In this document: one piece after another, positions 48,001 to 58,900 of the stretch
Position numbering within the stretch: the stretch's first letter is position 1
Layout: every line of letters begins with the position of its first letter
Assembly (NCBI GenBank): GCA_021613375.1
Contig: CM038716.1
Coordinates: 6,366,894-6,430,893 of the forward strand
DNA: 64,000 bases
Direction: 5' to 3'
From: Megaleporinus macrocephalus
Lineage: Eukaryota > Chordata > Actinopteri > Characiformes > Anostomidae
Program-made: the position numbers and the translations under genes
The notes under the pieces: model-generated
The model's database searches: none
Told to the model about the DNA's origin: nothing
What the model saw: only the letters and a program-made list of their open reading frames with translations

Positions 48001-51000
48001 GTATAACTCTCTATATGACTGTATAATTCTCTGTATGACTGTATAACTCTCTGTATGACTATATAACTCTCTATATGACTGTATAACTCTCTATATGACT
48101 GTATAATTCTCTGTATGACTGTATAACTCTCTGTATGACTGTATAACTCTCTGTATGACTATATAACTCTGTATGATTGTCTTACTTTGTATGAATGTAT
48201 AACTTTGTATGACTGTATAACTCTCTATATGACTGTATAACTCCCTGTATGATTGTATAACTCTGTATGACTGCCTAACTCTCTATATGACAGTATAACT
48301 CCCTGTATGACTGTAAAACTCTCTGTATGTCTGTATAACTCTCTGTATGACTGTATAACTCTCTGTATGACTGTATAACTCTCTGTATGACTGTATAACG
48401 CTCTATATGACTGTATAACGCTATATATGACTGTATATCTCTGTATGAATGTATAACTCTGTATGAATGTATAACTGTATGACTGTGTAATGCTCTATAT
48501 GACTGTATAACTCTCTGTATGAACTTTGTATGACTAACTCTTTCTGTATGATCTGTATGTATCTATAATTCAACAATTCTCTTAACTAACTCTGTAATTC
48601 AGTAACAGTAACTCTGTAACACGGTAACACTGTTACACTGTCACTCCTTTATACCTTTATACTTCTGTAATTCTGTAGTTCAGTACACTAATTCTATAGC
48701 ACTGTAACCCTGTAACTCTGTAATTCAGTAACGCTAAATCTGTAACACTAATACTGTCATTCTTTCGTTCTGTAACTCTGTAGTCCACTACACTAATTCT
48801 ATATTACTTTAACTCTGCAACTTTATACTTCAGTAACATTAAATCTGTAACTCTGTAACACTATCAGTCTTGCACACTGTGAATCTGTAACTCTGTAACA
48901 CTATTAGTCCTGTATACTGTAAATCTGTAACTCTGTAACACTATCAGTCTTGCACACTGTAAATCTATAACTCTGTAACACTATTAGTCCTGTACACTGT
49001 AAATCTGTAACTCTGTAACACTATTAGTCTTGTACACTGTAAATCTATAACTCTGTAACACGATCAGTCTTGTACACTATAAATCTGTAACTCTAACACG
49101 ATCAGTCTTGTACACTGTAAATCTGTAACTCTGTAACACAGTCTTGTACACTGTAAATCTGTAACTCTGTAACATGATCTGTCTTGTACACTGTAAATCT
49201 GTAACTCTGTAACACGATCAGTCTTGTACACTGTAACTCTGTAACACTATCAGTCTTGTACACTCTAAATCTGTAACTCTGTAACACGATCAGTCTTGTA
49301 CACTGTAACTCTGTAACACGATCAGTCTTGTACACTGTAAATCTGTAACTCTGTAACATGATCTGTCTTGTACACTGTAAATCTGTAACTCTGTAACACG
49401 ATCAGTTTTGTACACTGTAACTCTGTAACATGATCAGTCTTGTACACTGTAAATCTGTAACTCTGTAACACTATTAATCTTGTACACTGTAAATCTAACT
49501 CTGTAACACTATTAGTCTTGTACACTGTGAATCTGTAACTCTGTAATACTATTAGTCTTGTACACTATAAATCTGTAACTCTGTAACACTATTAGTCTTG
49601 TACACTGTAAATCTATAACTCTGTAACACTATTAGTCTTGTACACTGTAAATATGTAACTCTGTAACACTATTAGTCTTGTACACTGTAAATTTGTAACT
49701 CTAACACGATCAGTCTTGTACACTGTAAATCTGTAAGTGTGTAACACGATCAGTCTTGTACACTGTAAATATGTAACTGTAACACGATCAGTCTTGTACA
49801 CTGTAAATATGTAACTCTGTAACACTATCAGTCTTGTACACTGTAAATCTGTAACTGTAACACGATCAGTCTTTTACACTGTAACTCTGTAACACGATCA
49901 GTCTTGTACACTGTAAATCTGTAACTAACACGATTAGTCTTGTACACTGTAAATCTGTAACTCTGTAACATGATCAGTTTTGTACACTGTAACTCTGTAA
50001 CACGATCAGTCTTGTACACTGTAAATATGTAACTCTGTAACACTACTAACTCTGTAACATGATCAGTCTTGTACACTGTAAATTTGTAACTCTGTAACAC
50101 TATCAGTCTTGTACACTGTAAATCTGTAACACGATCAGTCTTGTACACTGTAAATATGTAACTCTGTAACACTATCAGTCTTGTACACTAAATCTGTAAC
50201 ACTATCAGTCTTGTACACTGCAAATCTGTAACTGTAACACTACTAACTCTGTAACATGATCAATCTTGTACACTGTAAATTTGAAACTCTAACACGATCA
50301 GTCTTGTACACTGTAAATATGTAACTCTGTAACACGATCAGTCTTGTACACTGTAAATCTGTAACTGTAACACTATTAGTCTTGTACGCTGTAAATCTGT
50401 AACTCTGTAACACTATCAGACTTGTACACTATAACTCTGTTACACGATCCATCTTGTACACTGTAAATCTGTAACTCTGTAACACTATCAGTCTTGTACA
50501 CTGTAAATCTGTAACTCTGCAACACTGTTAGTCTTGTACACTGTAAATATGTAACTCTGTAACACTATTAGTCTTGTACACTGTAACTCTGTTACACGAT
50601 CAGTCTTGTACACTGTAAATCTGTAACTCTGTAACACTGTTAGTCTTGTACACTGTAAATATGTAACTCTGTAACACTATTAGTCTTGTACACTGTAACT
50701 CTGTTACACGATCAGTCTTGTACACTGTAAATCTGTAACTCTGTAACACGATCAGTCTTGTACACTGTAAATATGTAACTCTGTAACACTGTTAGTCTTG
50801 TACACTGTAACTTTGTAACACTATCAGTCTTGTACACTGTAACTCTGTTACACGATCAGTCTTGTACACTGTAAATCTGTAACTCTGTTACACGATCAGT
50901 CTTGTACACTGTAAATATGTAACTCTGTAACACTATTAGTCTTGTACACTGTAACTCTTACACGATCAGTCTTGTACACTGTAAATCTGTAACTCTGTTA

Positions 51001-51615
51001 CACGATCAGTCTTGTACACTGTAAATATGTAACTCTGTAACACGATCAGTCTTGTACACTGTAACTCTGTAACACTATCAGTCTTGTACTCTGTAAATCT
51101 GTAACTCTGTAACACTGTTAGTCTTGTACACTGTAAAAATGTAACTCTGTAACACTATTAGTCTTGTACACTGTAAATCTGTAACTCTGTAACACTGTTA
51201 GTCTTGTACACTGTAAATATGTAACTCTGTAACACTGTTAGTCTTGTACACTATAAATCTGTAACTCTGTAACACTGTTAGTCTTGTACACTATAAATCT
51301 GTAACTCTGTAACACTGTTAGTCTCGTACACTGTAAATCTGTAACTCTGTAACACTGTTAGTCTTGTACCCTGTAAATCTGTAACTCTTTTGCTCTGTGA
51401 CTTTGTGACTTTGTAGCGCTTTGCTCGTCTGTGTAGCGGCGTGGCTCTGCGACTCTCATCTGCGCTGCGGCTTTATTTTGCTGGAAGCAGCCCAGAAATG
51501 AACAGCATCGTGTTTCAGGTGTCCTGCTGAATCGATATTTCTCACTCTGGATAAAACAAGTTTACCCAACTGCTGTCAGATAAAAACAATCAAGTGTTAG
51601 ACGAGAAAGCCCTGA

Positions 51616-51671
<56 letters not shown>

Positions 51672-53299
51672 GGCCGAGCTCCCTGCTGTAGCGCAGATTA
51701 GCTGTAAAAGGCGAAACAAAGTGCTGTAATGCCGTAGCGCTCCTCCAGCTCCAGCTTAGCAGAGGCAGCAGCACAAAGCGTCGGGGCTGAGCCTGCTGGC
51801 TGTGATAATGTGAGCCTCGCAGATAAGAGCGGAGACATGAGGGAGAAAAGTAACGCAATCCAACACGCTCACACATGCTGGAGAATCTACATACGCTAAC
51901 ATGAGTGGGCACATTTAGATCCCACTCAGGGGGAAAGGAATAAAAGGGAGGGGGGAGAGAGGGAGATAGGGAAAGAGAGGTAAGAGGAGTGAGAGAGCTG
52001 CATGTATATTGAATGTCTAACCCCCGTCAGGTTCCTTCAGAGCTTGGAATGTAGCGTGTGTCCATACACGTGACCGTGTACAAGCAAAAGATGGGACAGA
52101 CTGCTGGTTATAAGACAACACTGCACTAACCAGTTTCCAAACACCTCAGCCTCACTGCTGGACTGGGAATTGCCCACTGACCAGCCAAAAACGTCCTGTG
52201 ACCAGTGATGAAGGACTAGAGGAACACAAACTGTGCAGCCGCAGGTGAGCTGTCGTCTCAGACCTTACACCTCACAACAGTAGGAGTGTCTAATATGGAG
52301 TGCACACAGTGTTTGCACACTCTAGCATCACTACTGTGTCTGATCCACTCACACCAGCACAACGCACACTAACGCACCACCACCATGTCAGTGTCACTGC
52401 AGTGCTGAGAATGATCCACCTTCCTAATAGTACTTGTTCTGTGGTGGTCCTGTGGGGGTCCTGACCATTAAAGAACAGGGTTACAAGGTCTACAGAGAAT
52501 CAGATGAACTACAGTCTGTAAGAGTAGAACTATGGTCAGTGGCTGGTCACCTGAGTGTGAAGTTTCTAATCAGACCACATTGCATGTACACAGTCCGAGT
52601 CCCAGCAGATTCTGACTGTGCATCCTTGCTATGCAGGTGAATCTAGGACTGGTTGAATCAGGGTCATGGTCAGGGTCAGTCCGGATCTGAGAAGGAACAC
52701 CTGCGGAGCACCGATCCGCTCGCATTTCCACTGTCCCTGTTTCAGCTCTCCGGTAATACTGTCAGTTTCCATTTTGGATTTGAGCTCAGATCAGATTCCT
52801 TCACTTAGAGGACACAAAGGGAATACAAGCACACACGCCCTCAGAGCTCTTCTAGAGCGCAGAAAGAAAGCTAGCGAGAAATGATGATGATGTTGATGAA
52901 GATGATGCTGATGGTGACAATCATAAGACGCTTAGCAAAGAGCCTCGTACACGAGAAGCATACCTGAGGACGTTATGAGTATATGTGAAGTATATAAAGA
53001 ATAATAAATGTAAAATTGTATTTAATAATGGAAATACATCCAAAATATACTTTCTATATGATCACTGTCCAATAGAAAACATGAATCTGCATTTTTGTTG
53101 ATTTTAATTTTTTTCCATCATTTTAACACGTTGTTTACATAGTGTGAAAATTTCCTGATGGATGGACCAATAGAATTGCTTCAAAATAGCTTTGAAAAAA
53201 TTCCATTGACATTGAAAGTAAAGTATGTTTTTGGTCTCTCCTATCTCTACTGGAAAGTTGCAATTTTGGAGATACTTTCTTTTTTATTGGACAGCGATG

Positions 53300-53386
<87 letters not shown>

Positions 53387-54421
53387 TTATTTAAAGTAAC
53401 ATATGGCAAGTTAATGGAATCTGTAGTTCAGTACACTGGTTTAAACGTTTTACAGTCTATTCTAGAATATTTCTAGTGATCCATTCCTCATGAATTTAAA
53501 GGGCAGTTGCCGTATTCAAATGATGTATAAAAATAAAAATAAATAAAAATGTAAATAAGTTTTTCTTTGCACAGCAACAAAATATGTGTTTGAAGTGTAA
53601 CATCAAAAATAACTGCTTAACTTTAATGCAGCACGAGCTGTTACATATTAGACCAGAAAAACACTGGTAGGCATAAAATATGAATTTCAACATTACTTAC
53701 TTAAATATAATATACTAGTAAACAAGAAAATCGTGTTTCTCCATTTCTGTTGATTTTTATTTTTCTAACAGGACGGCTTATCATTCGAACAGGACGGCTG
53801 TTGTTTACATTGTGTGACAAATTGTATGAACCAATAGAAATGCTCCAAAATAGCCTGGAAACATTCTGGTTCCATTGACTTTTGTTGTCTCTCCTGTAAA
53901 GTTGTTATTTTTGAGATACTTGTTTTGCATTAAACAGTGATGATATGCTGGATTAAGTTATCCAGTATAGGATATTTTAGTGTGTATATCATCGCAGTCC
54001 AATGAAAAACAAGAATCTTCAAAATGGCAACTTTACAGGGGAGACCAAAAACTGTCTTTACTTTCAATGGAAGTCAATGGAACCAGAATTTTTTCTAAGC
54101 TATTTTTGAGCATTTTTATTGGTTCGTTCATTATAAAATTGTCACACAATGTAAATGGCAGCTATTGTGCTAAATGGTGTAGAAAAATTTAAAATGGACA
54201 AAAATTGAGATCTTATAAATGACGAAATGACTTAAATAAATAAATTATTTATAAAAATTAATCCATGTCTTATTTGGTGAATTCATTTAAGTTGACATAT
54301 ATATATATATATATTTACAGGGGAGACCAAAAACTGTCTTTACTTTCAATGGAAGTCAATGGAACCAGAATTTTTTCTAAGCTATTTTTGAGCATTCTTA
54401 TTTGGTGAATTCATTTAAGTT

Positions 54422-54510
<89 letters not shown>

Positions 54511-55882
54511 CTAAAATCATAACACCCAAACTCTTGTACTTGTTCTGTCTTTTATTGAACATATTGAGTAACATCCACAGTGCAGGCTGGAAAATGTAAG
54601 TGAAGCCTTGAATTTAATAACCTGTAGATCCACTTTAGCAGCATCACCTCCACCAAAACATTACCTGTAGCTGCAAAAGAGAATTTTCCATCAGTATTTC
54701 CTGAATGGCTTACACAGCTCCCTTCAGGTCATGTACCACTGCATCTCGACAGGGTTCAGGTCAGGACTTTATTTTAATTTGGACATTAATTTACTCGCGT
54801 GCTTTGGGTCATTGTCTTGTTGCATCACCTAACTTCTCTTTAAGTTGAGATCATGGCCTATTGCCCTAACGTTCTCTTCTAACATGTTCTGATAGACCTT
54901 TGAATTCATTGCTCCCTCAATTATAACAAGGTGTCCAGGGTCTGGGTCTGCAAAGCTGCTTCAAACTGTGATACTCCCTCCACCATGCTTCATGGTTGGA
55001 ATGACGTTTTGGTGTTGGTGGGCATTTGTGCTTGTGTGTCCATAGATCACTTTCCCAGATGCACTGTGAAGCGGCAAGGTGGTCCTGGGACAACTTGCGA
55101 CAGGTCCCAGTGTCTTTTGGACAGCAGTGGCTTCCTTTATTATGTTGTTCCATAACTTCTATTCTTGTTCAGTGTTTTTCTAATAGTGAACACATGAACA
55201 CTGTTACATCCCAGCCCTGCAATACACCTCCACAACAGCGGAGGTCACCATCACCTGAATACTGAACGGATTTTCACAGGTGTAACTTATCAGGCATTCA
55301 TCACAGCATTTAAACAAAGTCTGAAGCTCCCCGCGAGGTCTTGTTTTCACGTGTGTAAACAATCCTGAGCAGTTCTCTCTGTGTTAATGGTTACTCTGGC
55401 CAGTCTTACTGTCTTCCAGGTATCGTGGACTTAATGCTGTGTTTAAGGACTGATTTTTGGATTTACCACTGGCTTTGTTTACACCGCTGACTTACTCCCT
55501 GCTTTTTGGCCTCTTGGCATTGGACTGTTTTCTTGTCTTCATGCTTCCAGTGTTTTATATTAAACCCAAGGGTTTACACGGTTTCTAGAGTCTGTAGGTC
55601 TTTTGTTGTTAAGCTTGGGTTCCTTCTCACCTCTTTCAGGATTGTCTCTTGTGTTCCTGGAGAGATCTTACCAGACTTTGTGTGCTGTTGTTATTTAAAG
55701 GGTAAAGCATCTGTGAAACTCTCATTTCCAATCTCATCTACTTAACAGAACCACTATTGGCCAGTTAGCTCTTGGAGAGTCATTAACATAGAGGTTCACT
55801 TACTTTTTCTATCCTGCACTTCAGATGTTACTCGGTGTGCTCAACATCAGATATGAAGAGTACAACTGCTTGCGTGTTGTTA

Positions 55883-55919
<37 letters not shown>

Positions 55920-58900
55920 GGTAATTCCAAACAGATTACTTACTTTTTCTTGCAACTATATGGTTAAAGGTATAAAATAAAAACGTATATGTTTTTTCTT
56001 TTACAAACAGGTAAACAAAGCATGAAACAGAGACCTTTCCTTGTATTTGTGTGGACTTACTGTAGTCGCTGTTCTCGTCCTTGGTCCCATTGACGGTTCC
56101 ATCTGGCTTCATCTGCAGGTAGAACCCCTGTTCACTGAACAGCCTTGTTACTATCCCCTTCAGCTGTGGCTCTGCAACACACAAACCCACAAACACATAA
56201 TTGTAGTGTATCTTCAGGCTGAAGTTGCATGGCGTGGCGCTAAACAGCATCAACTCCAGAACAAAGTTGTAGCGTAATGTTGCGCAGCATTTATCTGTAC
56301 AGTAAGACAGCAGAGTAAAGTTGGGCAGTAAACATCAATAATATGACCCTGAACTGCAAAACTACAGTGTAAAGTTGAGCAGAGTAAACCTAAATGCAAT
56401 TTATCTCTGCAAAGCTGTAGTGTAAAGTTGCACAGCGTGACGCTAAATATCTGAAACCTACACCATATAGCTGCACTGTTAAAGTGCACACCTAAAGATT
56501 AATAGCATAAACTTGCACTGCACTGGAGCTGCAGTGTAAAGTTGAGAAGCAAAAGCCTAAATGACCTAAATGTACCTGTACTGTTCACCTGCAGTGTAAA
56601 GCTGGGCACCGTAAATGTAAATTACATAAACCTTTACTCCAAAACTGCAGTGTAAAGCTGGGCACCGTAAATGTAAATTACGTAAACCTTTACTGCAAAA
56701 CTGTAGTGTAAAGCTGGGCACCTTAAATGTAAATTACATTCATCTTTACTGCAAAATTGCAGTGTAAAATTGGGCAGCATAAACATAAACAGCATTCATC
56801 CCTACTTCTGAATTAAACATAAATCTGAATTACATAATCTACTTTAAACAATTTGCAGAAAAATTCCAATTTGGCCAGTTATTGTCAACTGGACGGTTAA
56901 ACAGCCTCCAATACATGATTTTAAAACACTGTACTGCAAAACTAAAGAGTGAAGTTGGGCAGCTTAAATCTGTCTAAACCTGTACTGAAAAGCTGGGCTG
57001 TGTAAACCTTAATTACATAAACCTGTACTGCAAAAACTGCAGTGTAAAGTTTGGCAGCATATATCTGAATTAAATAAACCTGTACTGTAAAAACACAGAG
57101 TAAAGTTTGGCAGCATATATCTGAATTAAATAAACCTGTACTGTAAAAGTTCAGTGTAAAGTTTGGCAGCGTATATCTGAATAAAATAAACCTGTACTGT
57201 AAATACGCAGTGTAAACTTTGGCAGCGTATATATCTGAATTAAATAAACCTGTACTGTAAAACTGCAGTGTAAAGTTTGGCAGCGTATATATCTGAATTA
57301 AATAAACCTGTACTGTAAAACTGCAGTGTAAAGTTTGGCAGTGTATATCTGAATTAAATAAACCTGTACTGTAAAACTGCAGTGTAAAGTTTGGCAGTGT
57401 ATATCTGAATTAAATAAACCTGTACTGCAAAACTCCACAGTAGAGTTGGGCAGCGTAAAATTTAATGCCATTCATCTTTATTGCAATACTGCAGTGTAAA
57501 GTTGCACGGCATAAACCTACACTGCAAATAAACACTGTAAAGTTGTGCAGCAAAAGGCTAAACAGCATGTGTGTAAAGTTTCATGTACATTTTTACATGA
57601 CCATTGTCAAACTTTTTTCTTTTTTTTTTTTAAAATTAAATATGCAGTCTTTTGCTGATATATGTAAATAAGCTCTTTACGTATGGATGGAGCATCTGAG
57701 GCTGAGGTGATAATCATTACAACCCCAGCGAATGGGCGGGGATAAACTGCTATAGCATGAATAGGCGGATATGGATAAACGAGTTGGTTTTCTTGACATC
57801 ACAAAAACAGGCTGTGTTTTCAGTTTAGCTACCATTTATTAACTGTATGTACTGCCGAGTGAATTGAATGTTTACATTCTACTTTAAACACTGTGGAAAA
57901 ATTCCAATTCGGCCAGGTCATGTCCACTGGGCGGTTCAACAGCTTCCATTACATGATTTTAAAACACTAACCACAGAACAGCATGACCCTGAAGTTAAAT
58001 AGCCAAAGCAGCCACAGACTTAATTAAGCGCTAAGTGCTCTTAGCAAGCTGTGCACTCAGTAGCCCAAACCATTAAAACAGGCTGAAACTCACTACTAAT
58101 ACTATGAATACGCTCAGGAATCTGACAGATTATTGCCAGAAGTGCGGTGAACAGACTAAAACCAGTATCCAGCAAAAGTTAAAGTAATTTAGTGTAAAGA
58201 AGTATTATAAAGATTTACTGTATAAACATGAACACTGTGTGTAAACGAGTTGTGTACAGTTGCACGGTGTAAAAACGGAGCATAGTGTTCCACAGCATGA
58301 AGCTGAACTGTAAAAAGGTATACATACATATTAAGATGCTAAAGATGCATAGTATAATATAGTATAGTATAAAGTTGCACTGTTAAGATTCAGTGTAATG
58401 CTGTACTGTGAAGATACACAGTGTAAGCCTACCTTAAAATAATGCTCTGTGCAAAGCTGCACCGTCAATGTGCACAAAAGCATAATACACAGTTGCATTG
58501 GGATGGCACACAGTGTAAATCTGCACTGTAAAGATGATCAGTGTAAATCTGCACTGTAAAGATGATCAGTGTAAATCTGCACTGTAAAGATGATCTGTGT
58601 AAATCTACACTGTAAAGATGATCAGTGTAAATCTGCACTGTAAAGATGATCAGTGTAAATCTACACTGTAAAGATGATCGATTTAAGGCTGCGCTATAAA
58701 GACACTCAGTGTAAAGCTGCATTGTAAATATGCTTAGTGTAAAGCTGCACTATAAAGCTGCTTTGTGTAAAGTTGCACTGTAAAGATGATCAGTGTAAGG
58801 ATGCACTGTCACTACGCTCAGTCTAAAGTTGCCATGCACAGATGCTCAGTGTAAAGCTGCATTGTAAAGATGCTCAGTGTAAAGCTGCATTGTAATGATG

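Noticed and set aside
49102..50172. Repeated minus-strand peptides (YRFTVYKTD)
   Set aside because: Periodic artefact of minisatellite D, with frames that change between blocks.
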